Assembly: GCF_010548305.1 (NCBI RefSeq)
Contig: NZ_JAAGLV010000007.1
Coordinates: forward strand, 248,001 to 312,000
DNA from: Streptomyces sp. SID13031
Lineage (GTDB): Bacteria; Actinomycetota; Actinomycetes; Propionibacteriales; Kribbellaceae
Direction: 5' to 3'
Length of the DNA: 64,000 nucleotides
In this document: positions 32,976 through 41,248 of the stretch, piece by piece
Position numbering within the stretch: the stretch's first letter is position 1
Layout of the letters: each line of letters begins with the position of its first letter
Notes under the pieces: generated by a model
Databases searched by the model: none
Seen by the model: only the letters and a program-made list of their open reading frames with translations
What the model was told of the DNA's origin: nothing
Position numbers and translations under genes: made by a program

Positions 32976-33778
32976 CAAAACTCGCCTTCTCCACGCTCGG
33001 CTGCCCGGGCGCCCCACTCGACCACGTCCTAAAGCTTGCTAAAGGCAACAACATCGCCGGCCTCGAACTGCGGACCGCCGACGACGAGTTCACCAACGTC
33101 GGTCTCGACGCCACCCAGCGCCGCGACCTGCGGACCCGGATCGAGGACGCCGGTCTGGAGATCCTCGCCGTCAACAGCTACGTCAAGCTGTGCGCCGTCG
33201 AAGAGCAGCCGCTCGAGGCGCACCTCGAACTCGCCGCCGACCTCGGTGCGCGCGGGGTCAGGGTCTTTCCCGGTGACGACGTACCGGAGCCGGGCAGCGC
33301 GCCGGCGTACCCGACGCTCGGCGACGCGGCCGGTGATTCGCCGACGGCCGGCGAGATCCGGGCGCTCGACCGGGTCACGACGGCGCCGACCGACGTACGG
33401 ATCCTGCTGGAGACGCACGACTCGCACTCGGCCGGGGCGAAGATGGCCGCGCTCTGCAAACTGCTCGACGCCGAGGCTCCCAGCCACAACTCCAAGGTGA
33501 TCTGGGACAGCGCGCACACCTGGAGCCACGGCGAGACGCCCGCTGAGGCCTTCGAGCTGCTCAAGCCCTGGATCGACTTCGTCCAGATCAAGGACGAGGA
33601 CTCGACCGACTACAAGCCGGTCCCCATCGGCACCGGCGATTACCCGATCGCCGAACTCCTGCAGGTCCTGCAAGACAGCGACTACTGGCTCTCCCTCGAG
33701 TGGGAGCTGAAGTGGCACCCGCATCTGCCACCGCTCGAAGAGGCGCTGTCGGCGACCTGGACCTGGATCTCCGCCTAA
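32972..33778 (+). CDS. Sugar phosphate isomerase/epimerase family TIM-barrel protein
   Basis: A 268-residue AP-endonuclease-2-like TIM barrel. The metal- and substrate-binding residues sit at strand ends: LELRT, ILLETHDSHSAG (Glu, His), KVIWDSAHTWSH (Asp, His), FVQIKDEDS and WLSLEWELKW (Glu). Such enzymes isomerise or epimerise free keto-sugars or inositol/uronate intermediates. ATG 32972 overlaps the permease stop (ATGA). Position between transporter and hydrolase suggests processing of the imported sugar. Confidence 0.88.
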   Translation: MTKLAFSTLGCPGAPLDHVLKLAKGNNIAGLELRTADDEFTNVGLDATQRRDLRTRIEDAGLEILAVNSYVKLCAVEEQPLEAHLELAADLGARGVRVFPGDDVPEPGSAPAYPTLGDAAGDSPTAGEIRALDRVTTAPTDVRILLETHDSHSAGAKMAALCKLLDAEAPSHNSKVIWDSAHTWSHGETPAEAFELLKPWIDFVQIKDEDSTDYKPVPIGTGDYPIAELLQVLQDSDYWLSLEWELKWHPHLPPLEEALSATWTWISA

Positions 33779-33786
33779 GAAAGGTA

Positions 33787-35760
33787 ATGCTTTTGAAGCC
33801 CGTGCTGCCCACACTCCAGCTCTCCGGAGCGCTCGCCTCGTTGCTCCCCGGCGAGGACCGCGAGCTGAGCCCGTACACCGGATTCACCCGGGATCACTGG
33901 GTCGCCGTCGCCGATCACCTGCTCGCGTCGGCGGACGCCTATCGATCCCCGCTGGGCGCACGGATCAACTTCCCCGGCCGTCCGTCGCAGCAAGGTCCGG
34001 CGACGGACGGGCTGGAAGGCTTCGCCCGTACCTTCCTGCTGGCCGCCTTCCTGCACGCGGGTGGCTCGGACAAGAACGGCCACCTGCGCAAGTACGTCGA
34101 CGGCCTGATCGCCGGCACCCGTACGGTCGGTGCCGACGACGAGTCCTGGCCGGTCGTCGGGCACATCGGCCGCGACGGTCAGCCGCACGTGGAGGCCGCC
34201 GGGATCGCGCTCAGCCTGCATCTGACCAAGGACGACACCTGGGGCCGGCTCCAGCCCGACGAGCAGGATCGGCTGGCCGCCTGGTTCCGGGCGACGATCG
34301 AGCACGAGCCGGCGCCCAACAACTGGTACCTGTTCCCGGCGACGATCGCGAGCTTCCTCGAAGGAGTCGGCCGCGCAGACGAGCAGACGCAGTACGTGCT
34401 CGACCGCGCGCTCGGGCTGATCGAGGGCTGGTACCGCGGGGAGGGTTGGTACAGCGACGGCGCGGGGGATGCGTTCGATCACTACGTCGGCTGGGCGATG
34501 CACCTCTACCCGGTGCTGCACGCGCGGCTTCGCGGTCTCACCACGCTGGAGGAGAAGCTCGGGTCGCGGCTGAACGAGTTCCTGGAGTCGTTCGCCAAGA
34601 CCTTCGACCGCGACGGCTCACCGCTCTACTACGGCCGCAGCATGACGTACCGGACAGCGACACTCGCGTCGGTGGCACTCGGTGAGCTGGCGAGCCAGAC
34701 ACCCCTCAGCCCCGGCCAGTCGCGCCGCATCCTGTCCGCCGGCCTCCGGTACTTCGTCGAGCACGGCTCGATCACGGAGCACGGCGTACTGTCGCTCGGC
34801 TGGCACGGCGAACACCTACCGACCCTGCAGCGGTACTCCGGCCCGGGCTCGCCGTACTGGGCATCGAAGGGGTTCCTCGCGCTAATGCTGCCGGCGGACC
34901 ACCCCGTCTGGACCGCCGCTGAGGAGTCGCTCCCCGCGGACGAGTCGGACTATGTGCGCGCCGTCGCACCGGCAGGCCTGCTCATCCAGAACACTGCCGC
35001 CGACGGTCTGGTGCGCGTGCACAACCACGGCAGCGATCACTTGAAGCCCGACGCGGCCGACGCCGGTGCGCCCGACCCGCTCTATGCGCGGTTCGCCTAC
35101 TCGACCAGGACCGGGCCGACCTCGCTACACGACCCGTCGGACAACGAGCTGCAGGTGAAGATCCGCCGGGTCTGGAGCGCTCGGCGACGGATCCACGCCG
35201 TGGCGGCCGGCGACAACTGGCTCGCGTCCTGGCACGCGCCGCGGTTCCCGCAGTTCTCCCCGTGGGTGGGGAGCGACACGGCTGACGGTGGGCCGGTGCT
35301 GCCCTCGGCTCGCATCGACAGCATCACGGCGGTACAGGGTGCGCTCGAGGTACGGATCCATCGACTGGTCTGGGTACCACCGTCGCTGCCGGTGCGGTTG
35401 GCGGGCTGGGCAGTCGCCGGCCCGCATCCGAGTGCCTTCGCGACGGACATCGCCGGGACGACGGTCGCAGTACAGGGTGGCGAGCTTCAGTCGCGGGTAG
35501 CGGGTCTGCACGGTTGGGAGTCGGCCGGTGCGTCGCCGGCGTCGTTCGGGACGGCGTACGGCGAATGGGCCGTGGTGCCCGAGTTGCACGGCACCACCTC
35601 GGCCGGCAGCACCGTCTATGTGGCAGGGGTTTCGCTGAGTGGCGTCGACCTGGACGAGTCGGTCAGCGCGACGGTTGCCGGTGCCGTCGTCCGGGTGAGC
35701 TGGCCCGACGGGCCCGAGCAGGAGTTCGACCTGAACGATATTTTCGCTGGGATCAGGTAA
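33787..35760 (+). CDS. DUF2264 family glycan-active enzyme (GH154-like)
   Basis: A 657-residue cytoplasmic protein spanning the DUF2264 family. The N-terminal two thirds is an (alpha/alpha)-toroid with TDGLEGFARTFLLAAFLHAG, EPAPNNWYLFPATIASFLEG, YRGEGWYSDGAGDAFDHYVG and SPLYYGRSMTYRTATLASVA. The last third is beta-rich. To my knowledge some DUF2264 members are classified as GH154 beta-glucuronidases, but this assignment to the present protein is an inference. No signal peptide, so it acts on imported oligosaccharides. ATG 33787 has AAGAAAGG upstream and lies 8 bp after the isomerase gene. Confidence 0.82.
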   Translation: MLLKPVLPTLQLSGALASLLPGEDRELSPYTGFTRDHWVAVADHLLASADAYRSPLGARINFPGRPSQQGPATDGLEGFARTFLLAAFLHAGGSDKNGHLRKYVDGLIAGTRTVGADDESWPVVGHIGRDGQPHVEAAGIALSLHLTKDDTWGRLQPDEQDRLAAWFRATIEHEPAPNNWYLFPATIASFLEGVGRADEQTQYVLDRALGLIEGWYRGEGWYSDGAGDAFDHYVGWAMHLYPVLHARLRGLTTLEEKLGSRLNEFLESFAKTFDRDGSPLYYGRSMTYRTATLASVALGELASQTPLSPGQSRRILSAGLRYFVEHGSITEHGVLSLGWHGEHLPTLQRYSGPGSPYWASKGFLALMLPADHPVWTAAEESLPADESDYVRAVAPAGLLIQNTAADGLVRVHNHGSDHLKPDAADAGAPDPLYARFAYSTRTGPTSLHDPSDNELQVKIRRVWSARRRIHAVAAGDNWLASWHAPRFPQFSPWVGSDTADGGPVLPSARIDSITAVQGALEVRIHRLVWVPPSLPVRLAGWAVAGPHPSAFATDIAGTTVAVQGGELQSRVAGLHGWESAGASPASFGTAYGEWAVVPELHGTTSAGSTVYVAGVSLSGVDLDESVSATVAGAVVRVSWPDGPEQEFDLNDIFAGIR

Positions 35761-35769
35761 GAAGTACTG

Positions 35770-36840
35770 ATGGCTGAGATCGAGGGGGCGGGGCGGCGGA
35801 GCGGGCCGACGCTGCGTGACGTCGCCAAGCGCGCCCAGGTCTCGGTCGCCACCGCCTCGCGCGCGCTGGCCAGCGACTATCCCGTCGCCGAGCCGACCCG
35901 CGCCAAGGTGCTGCAAGCCGTCGAGGAGCTCAACTACGTCGTCACCAGCCGGACGCCGCGCCGGGCCGCCCCGACGGGCACGATCGCGATGGTCGTCTCG
36001 GACGTCGTCTCGCCGCTGCGCAGCCTGGTCGCGACCGGAGTCGCCGAGGCGGCCCAGGACTATGGCCGGCTCAGCGCCATCTACATCACCGGCCGCGAGC
36101 TGCGCCGCGAGGAAGAGGTGTTCGCCCGGCTCGAAGAGACCGAGGACGTCGAGGCGGTGATCCTGGTCGGCGGTGTCGAGCAGACCGACGAGTACGAGCA
36201 GCGGATGGCGAGCCATGCGCGCGCCCTGCACGCCCGTGGGTCCCAGCTGGTGCTCTGCGGCCGACCACCGCTGGCGCCCGGCGTACCGGCTCTGGTGGTG
36301 GAGTACGACAACCGCGGCGGCGCGTACGCGGCCACCAGTCACCTGCTGTCGATGGGACACCGGCGAGTGCTCACGCTGACCGGGCCGGAGCGCTCGACGA
36401 CGACCATCGGCCGTGTCGAGGGTTACCGCCAAGCCCTTCAGGACTTCGGTACTGCGCTCGACCCGGCTCTCGTGATCCCGGGCACCGCCGACCGCAGCGG
36501 CGCCTACCAAGGTTGTCTGCGAGCGCTCGGAGACAACCTGGAGTTCACCGCGATCTTCGCGCACAACGACGTGATGGCGTCGGGAGCACTCGCGGCCCTG
36601 CGCGAGAAGGGCCTCAGCGTGCCCGAGGACATCTCCTTGGTCGGCTACGACAACATCCCCGTCGCGCAGGAGCTGTCACCACCGCTGACCACCGTCTACA
36701 TGCCACACGAGGAGCTGGGCAAGGCCGCGGTCCGCCTGGCCGTCGAGCGCCCGGCCCCCGGCTCGGGCCGTGAACGCCAGCTCCTCGGCACCCACATCGT
36801 GATCAGGTCCTCCGTCCGGCCGTTGAGCAGCGGCAGTTGA
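35770..36840 (+). CDS. LacI family regulator at the end of the DUF2264 operon
   Basis: A 356-residue LacI/GalR repressor. The DNA-binding head is TLRDVAKRAQVSVATASRAL and the hinge follows LNYVVTSRTPRR. The effector domain ends with LVGYDNIPVAQELSPPLTTV. ATG 35770 lies 9 bp after the DUF2264 stop, so it is the last gene of a six-gene operon, and probably represses its own operon and the divergent dehydrogenase through the inverted repeat near 29773-29802. Confidence 0.92.
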   Translation: MAEIEGAGRRSGPTLRDVAKRAQVSVATASRALASDYPVAEPTRAKVLQAVEELNYVVTSRTPRRAAPTGTIAMVVSDVVSPLRSLVATGVAEAAQDYGRLSAIYITGRELRREEEVFARLEETEDVEAVILVGGVEQTDEYEQRMASHARALHARGSQLVLCGRPPLAPGVPALVVEYDNRGGAYAATSHLLSMGHRRVLTLTGPERSTTTIGRVEGYRQALQDFGTALDPALVIPGTADRSGAYQGCLRALGDNLEFTAIFAHNDVMASGALAALREKGLSVPEDISLVGYDNIPVAQELSPPLTTVYMPHEELGKAAVRLAVERPAPGSGRERQLLGTHIVIRSSVRPLSSGS

Positions 36841-36888
36841 AGATGGAACCAATTCGGGCCTAGGCCACAATTTCGCGTCGGCGCATGA

Positions 36889-36930
36889 CGTTGGGCACCT
36901 GTCACTCGTCAAAGGAGTGAAGTCCCAACG
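36889..36930 (+). ncRNA. Nested hairpin with Shine-Dalgarno-like loop, downstream of the LacI gene
   Basis: Outer stem CGTTGGG (36889-36895) pairs with CCCAACG (36924-36930); inner stem CACT (36903-36906) pairs with AGTG (36916-36919). The inner loop holds AAAGGA. Short frames follow: ATG 36957 (11 codons, with RWWPR) and GTG 36987 (about 50 codons, ending SEPAEADVAAELTDGAED at 37138-37140). It may be a terminator for the LacI operon, a small RNA, or a leader for the small frames. Low certainty on type. Confidence 0.35.
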
Positions 36931-37117
36931 GGGGACCTTGCAGGTAAGGACATTCATGATGCCTACAGACATCAGGTGGTGGCCGCGGTGAGCCCGCGGG
37001 CCGTCGAGAAGCGGGCCCGGCCCGGGAACGACGCCACCCCGGCGCCGACCGGGCCACCCATGACCACCGCCGGCTTCGAGACCTCGGAACCGGCTGAAGC
37101 AGACGTGGCCGCCGAAC

Positions 37118-38161
37118 TCACTGACGGAGCAGAAGACTGACGTCGCCGAATTCGTGCCACAGGTAGGACTGTTCGAGGGCGGCGTCGTAAGCACGCTGGA
37201 CGACGTCGCCCCCGACCACCGATTCCAGCAACAGCAGGTGGGACGCCTCCGGCGCATGCATGCCGGTGATCAGTCCATCCACCACGGTTGCCGGGTGGTC
37301 TGGACCGAGTACAAGGTCAGTCCAGCCCTTCGACGCGGCAACAGCCCCACCCGAAGCAGCAGACTCGATCGCACGGACCGCTGTGGTGCCGACTGCGATC
37401 ACCCGGCCGCCATTGGCCTTCACCCAGTTCACCAGCCGTGCAGTGTGCTCCGATACGTCGTACCGCTCGGGCAGTGGTGGCTCGTGGCTCTCCAGCGAGG
37501 ACACTCCGCAGTGCAGCAGGATCGGAGCGATCAGTACTCCGGCTGCCGCCAGCTGGCTCACCAGCTCGAAGCTGAACGGCCTGCCCGCGCTGGGCATCTC
37601 CGCTGAGCCCGGCTGGCTCGCGAACACCGTCTGGTAGAGCGCGAGCGGCCACCGCTGGCCGACGTACTTGTAGGTGATCGGTCGGCCGTTCCGCCGTAGG
37701 TAGCTGACCACGTCTGCCGCCGGCGGCTTGGCGCGCCACAGCCTCGTGCTGCTTGGCTCATAGGGCTTCAGCAGAGTCAGTACTCCCTCAGCCAACTCCA
37801 CCCGATCACCTGCCGAGCCACCGAACATAGGCGAGCCACCGCTGCGCAACTCGACCACCCAGTTGCCGTCGTCCAGCGCTGTCGAGAAGTGCACGACCAC
37901 GGGAGCGACACCCGACCCGGTGATCCAGGAGCCGTCGACTGCGGCCGCCAGCGTCCCCGACGTGTTGACCAACAGCAGGTCGCCCGGCCGCAGGTACTCG
38001 CCGATCCGGTCGAACCTCGTGTGCGTGACGGTCGACCCCTCCGCGACCAGCAGCTTCACCTGGTCCCGCGCGAGCCCGTGCGCCTCCGGTGGTTCGACCG
38101 CGTTCAGCTCGTCGGGCAGCGTGAACCTGGTCTGCGGATGGACTCTCACGGGGTCACTCAC
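37118..38161 (-). CDS. queA: QueA-like S-adenosylmethionine:tRNA ribosyltransferase-isomerase
   Basis: A 347-residue enzyme that transfers and isomerises the ribosyl part of SAM onto 7-aminomethyl-7-deazaguanine in tRNA, the penultimate queuosine step. Family motifs are visible: GDLLLVNTSGTLAAAV, GRPITYKYVGQRWPLALYQT, SAEMPSAGRPFSFELV (the conserved A-E-M-P-S-A-G-R-P-F region) and VTEAFV-like substitutions near VIAVGTTAVRAIES. GTG 38161 overlaps the SDR stop by 4 nt, so they are co-transcribed. Divergence from standard QueA is notable at both ends, and no tgt or other queuosine gene is in the window, so a related but different substrate cannot be excluded. Confidence 0.8.
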   Translation of the reverse strand: MSDPVRVHPQTRFTLPDELNAVEPPEAHGLARDQVKLLVAEGSTVTHTRFDRIGEYLRPGDLLLVNTSGTLAAAVDGSWITGSGVAPVVVHFSTALDDGNWVVELRSGGSPMFGGSAGDRVELAEGVLTLLKPYEPSSTRLWRAKPPAADVVSYLRRNGRPITYKYVGQRWPLALYQTVFASQPGSAEMPSAGRPFSFELVSQLAAAGVLIAPILLHCGVSSLESHEPPLPERYDVSEHTARLVNWVKANGGRVIAVGTTAVRAIESAASGGAVAASKGWTDLVLGPDHPATVVDGLITGMHAPEASHLLLLESVVGGDVVQRAYDAALEQSYLWHEFGDVSLLLRQ

Positions 38162-38877
38162 GAAGTCACCGCCGGAGCGAACTCGGCGGCCCGGTAGCGA
38201 CCACTCGCCGGCCGGCTGTCCAGCAACTGCAGAAACGCCGGTACGACGCTCGCAGGCTCGGCCCGATCGGAAATGTCTTCGCCAGGAAAGGCCGCCTGGT
38301 GCATCGCCGTGCGAAGGTCACCCGGATCAATCGCGTACACAGCCAGCCCCGGCTGCTCTGCGGCCAGTACTGCGCTCGCGTGGTCCAGTGCTGCCTTGGC
38401 CGACCCGTAGCCGCCCCAACCCTCATAAGCCTCGACGGCTGCGTCCGAGCTGAGGTTGATCACGATCCCAGCGGCAGCGGTCAACTCGGGGAGCAGCGCC
38501 TGGGTCAGAGCAACCGGCGCAATCACGTCGACCTCGTACACGCGCCGCAGCTCATCGAGATCGGTGGCAGCCAAATGCTGGAGCGGGCTCGGCCCCAAGT
38601 AGCTGGCGTTGTTGACGAGGAGGTCGAGCCGCCCGAGCTCGCCGACGGCATCGACAAGATCGGCCCGATGCTCGGCATCGGTGACGTCACCGGCCAGCGG
38701 CACGACGTCCGTACGAGCGGCCAGCGCATCGGCCGCGTTCTTGAGCGCATCGGCGCCGCGGGCGTTGATGATCAACGCCCACCCACGCTCGGCCAGGCCG
38801 TGCGCCAGCGCGAGGCCGAGCCCCGCGCTGGCGCCGGTGATGAGAGCAACGGGACGAGTCAAAGATTCAGGAGTCAT
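38158..38877 (-). CDS. Short-chain dehydrogenase/reductase
   Basis: A 239-residue NAD(P)-dependent oxidoreductase. The glycine-rich cofactor motif is ITGASAGLGLALAHGLAERG, followed by NNASYLG, the catalytic Ser in INLSSDAAVEA and the Y-x-x-x-K pair in YGSAKAALDHAS. ATG 38877 has GAGG 9 nt upstream. It precedes queA with a 4-nt overlap. A SoxR-box-like palindrome lies 17-34 bp upstream of the start, suggesting induction by redox-active compounds. Confidence 0.9.
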   Translation of the reverse strand: MTPESLTRPVALITGASAGLGLALAHGLAERGWALIINARGADALKNAADALAARTDVVPLAGDVTDAEHRADLVDAVGELGRLDLLVNNASYLGPSPLQHLAATDLDELRRVYEVDVIAPVALTQALLPELTAAAGIVINLSSDAAVEAYEGWGGYGSAKAALDHASAVLAAEQPGLAVYAIDPGDLRTAMHQAAFPGEDISDRAEPASVVPAFLQLLDSRPASGRYRAAEFAPAVTS

Positions 38878-38893
38878 GCCCGTCACCCTCATA

Positions 38894-38911
38894 CCTCAAG
38901 CGAACCTGAGG
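38894..38911. promoter_or_regulatory. SoxR-box-like palindrome upstream of SDR-queA
   Basis: CCTCAAGCGAACCTGAGG is an 18-bp near-perfect dyad (7-4-7) with one mismatch between arms. It matches the classic SoxR box CCTCAAGTTAACTTGAGG at 13 of 18 positions. It lies in the 41-bp gap between the SDR start and the stop of the beta-helix enzyme, so it should act on the SDR-queA unit. Confidence 0.65.
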
Positions 38912-38918
38912 TCAAGCA

Positions 38919-41129
38919 CTACTGGCCGTAGATCTCATACTCCGAGAGCTGACCGGCCGGCCACCCCGTGTTGGCGGTGAAGGTGAGCCGCACCCAGCGC
39001 GTGTTCACCGCGGTCGGCAGGGTGATCGTCGCCGCGTTGCCCGAGCCCGGGTCGAAGGTGCGGCCCGCAGCCCCGGCCAACTGGCTGAACGACGAGTTGT
39101 TGGTGCTGCCGAGCACCTGGATGGTCTGGCTCCGTGCACCCCAGCCCGGCGGGAGCTTCAGCACCAGCCGCTTGACGTTCAGGTTGCTGCCAAGGTCCAC
39201 GGTCAGCGACTGCGGCCAACTGTTGTTGGCGCTTTCCCAGTAGCTGCCTGCGTTGCCGTCGACGGTGTTGCTCGCGACGTAGTTCTGGTTGGTGCTGGTC
39301 GCCGTCACTGGCTTACCAGCGGCGAGGTTCCCAGTCGGCTGGCCGGGGTCGGTACCGCCGCCACTGCCCGGCTCGACCCAGTTGCAGCCGCTCCAGGTGG
39401 AGTCCCAGCCGCTGTTCCCGGCACCGCGGTTCAGCGAGAACGTACCGCCCGGGTAAGCGCAGTTGTAGACACCGGCCCGGCCGATGTTGCTCGCCGCGAC
39501 GTTGCTGATCGAGGCCGCCCCGGTCGTCTCTGCCTGGAAGGCAAAGGTCCCGGCGCCTTCGATCGAACCGCCGTCCACGCTGACGTTCTGCACCCGCCGC
39601 CCGACACCGCCACCATCGACGAACTGGTACGCCGACCACGGGCTGGCCACCAGCCGGTTGTTGGTGAACCGCACCTGGGCGTTGATCTGGGTGTCGTACG
39701 CGTCCACCCGGATCGCGCCGTGCGGGTGGTTCTGACCCCAGTTCGGGTTCATCGCGCCGGTCCGGATCAGCGTGTTGCCGGAAACGGTGATCGTCCCGGC
39801 GAGCGGGTAGAACGGCGAGCCGAACGACTGGTTCGAGATCGCGATCCCACCACCGAGCGCGTTCGTGTCGGAGATCAGGTTGTCCCGCACGGTCAGGTCG
39901 GTACCGCCGTAGATCGCGATGCCGTTCGCCAGATTCGGCTGCACGATCGTGTTGTTGGCGAACGTGCTGTTCCGGTTCGCCGCGTGCAGCGACCACATCG
40001 CGAGCGCATCGTCGCCCTGGTTGCGGAGGAAGTTGTTCCGCACCTGAACGTTGTTGGCGGTCCCGTTCAGGTTCAGGCCGTCCGCGGTCATGTCGTAGAA
40101 CCGGTTGTTCTCGACCACCAGGTTGTCGTTGTTGCCGGTCAGCCACAGGCCGACCTTCAGGTGCTGCAGCCAGAGCCCGGAGACGATCGAGTTCGGGCCG
40201 AGCTGGCCGTTGACGAAGTTGTCCGGCGACTCGTCGTGCCGCTCGGTCACCTCACCGATCACCGCGAAGTCGTAGAGCTTCACGTTGCCGCCGCCGTTCG
40301 GGCGGTCGATCAGGTGACTGCTGAGCAACGTCGAGTGCCAGCGGCCGGCGCCGCGCAGCGTCACGCCGTCGGGGTTGATCGTGCCGCCGACCTTGAACCG
40401 GCCGGCTGGGATCCACACTGTTCCACCTGAACCGCGGGCGCTGTCGATGGCGCTCTGGATCGCGCCGGTCGAGTCGTTGTTGCCGTTCGGGTCCGCGCCG
40501 CGATCGGTGATCGAGATCGAGCCACCAGGCTGACCGGCGGGACCGGCCACGTTCTCGAACTCGACGTCGTCGATCGTGTACGGCCCGGCGGTGTTCTCGC
40601 CGTCCACCTGGAGCTTGATCTTCGCGCCTGCGTTGACGGTCTGGCCGAGTTGCAGGCGGGCGTGGTCGTAGAGCTTGTGGGTTCGCGACCCGACGATCCA
40701 GCCGGTGTCGACAAAGCTGTACTTCGCCGTCACCGCTAGGGACTGCGAGAGCTTCTGCCCGTTGACGTAGACCGACAGGGTGCCGGTACGGCCATCCGGA
40801 ACGGAGTACGCGACGTTGATCGCGTTGGTCGTACCGGGAGCGGTGAACTCGACGTACTGGCCGCCGTTGAGGGTGACGGCCTGGCGGTTCGACGCCTCGG
40901 CGGCGAGCGTGCCCTGGGCGTAGCTCGGGCCGATCTTGCTGCCGTTCGTGGCGGCGCTCTCGGCCTCCAGGATGGTGAACGGGAGCGAGGCGCCGACGGC
41001 CTGGATCGCCGCCGGTGCGGCTTGAACGGGGAGTGCTGAGAGACCGGCGCCAGTGATCGCGGTGCCGGCGGCGACCGCCAGAGCGGCCAATCGGTAGTGA
41101 TTTGGGCGTGCGGACCTGCGTGGGGGCAT
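38919..41129 (-). CDS. Secreted right-handed beta-helix glycosidase, GH87-like, with two carbohydrate-binding modules
   Basis: A 736-residue exported enzyme. Signal peptide about 1-38 (YRLAALAVAAGTAITGAGLS). A CBM35-like module follows (ILEAESAATNGSKIGPSYAQ to YTIDDVEFENV, about 50-195). The beta-helix catalytic part (about 205-590) has VWIPAGRFKVGG, FYDMTADGLNLNGTANNVQV and RNQGDDALAMWSLH; the D-G-x-N and G-D-D-A-L-A-M-W pair is typical of GH87 alpha-1,3-glucanases. A discoidin (F5/8 type C) domain ends the protein (about 605-735). Likely acts on alpha-1,3-glucan of fungal walls; mycodextranase-like activity is an alternative. Monocistronic. Confidence 0.85.
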   Translation of the reverse strand: MPPRRSARPNHYRLAALAVAAGTAITGAGLSALPVQAAPAAIQAVGASLPFTILEAESAATNGSKIGPSYAQGTLAAEASNRQAVTLNGGQYVEFTAPGTTNAINVAYSVPDGRTGTLSVYVNGQKLSQSLAVTAKYSFVDTGWIVGSRTHKLYDHARLQLGQTVNAGAKIKLQVDGENTAGPYTIDDVEFENVAGPAGQPGGSISITDRGADPNGNNDSTGAIQSAIDSARGSGGTVWIPAGRFKVGGTINPDGVTLRGAGRWHSTLLSSHLIDRPNGGGNVKLYDFAVIGEVTERHDESPDNFVNGQLGPNSIVSGLWLQHLKVGLWLTGNNDNLVVENNRFYDMTADGLNLNGTANNVQVRNNFLRNQGDDALAMWSLHAANRNSTFANNTIVQPNLANGIAIYGGTDLTVRDNLISDTNALGGGIAISNQSFGSPFYPLAGTITVSGNTLIRTGAMNPNWGQNHPHGAIRVDAYDTQINAQVRFTNNRLVASPWSAYQFVDGGGVGRRVQNVSVDGGSIEGAGTFAFQAETTGAASISNVAASNIGRAGVYNCAYPGGTFSLNRGAGNSGWDSTWSGCNWVEPGSGGGTDPGQPTGNLAAGKPVTATSTNQNYVASNTVDGNAGSYWESANNSWPQSLTVDLGSNLNVKRLVLKLPPGWGARSQTIQVLGSTNNSSFSQLAGAAGRTFDPGSGNAATITLPTAVNTRWVRLTFTANTGWPAGQLSEYEIYGQ

Positions 41130-41248
41130 GAGTTGCGCCTTCCATGGGGGCGGACCGGTCAGACCGGCCGGAGGGCAATGTGCGCCACACCTTAAGGAAG
41201 GAGCTAACGTCGCGCAATAGTTCGACTACCTATTGCAAGAATCCGACA

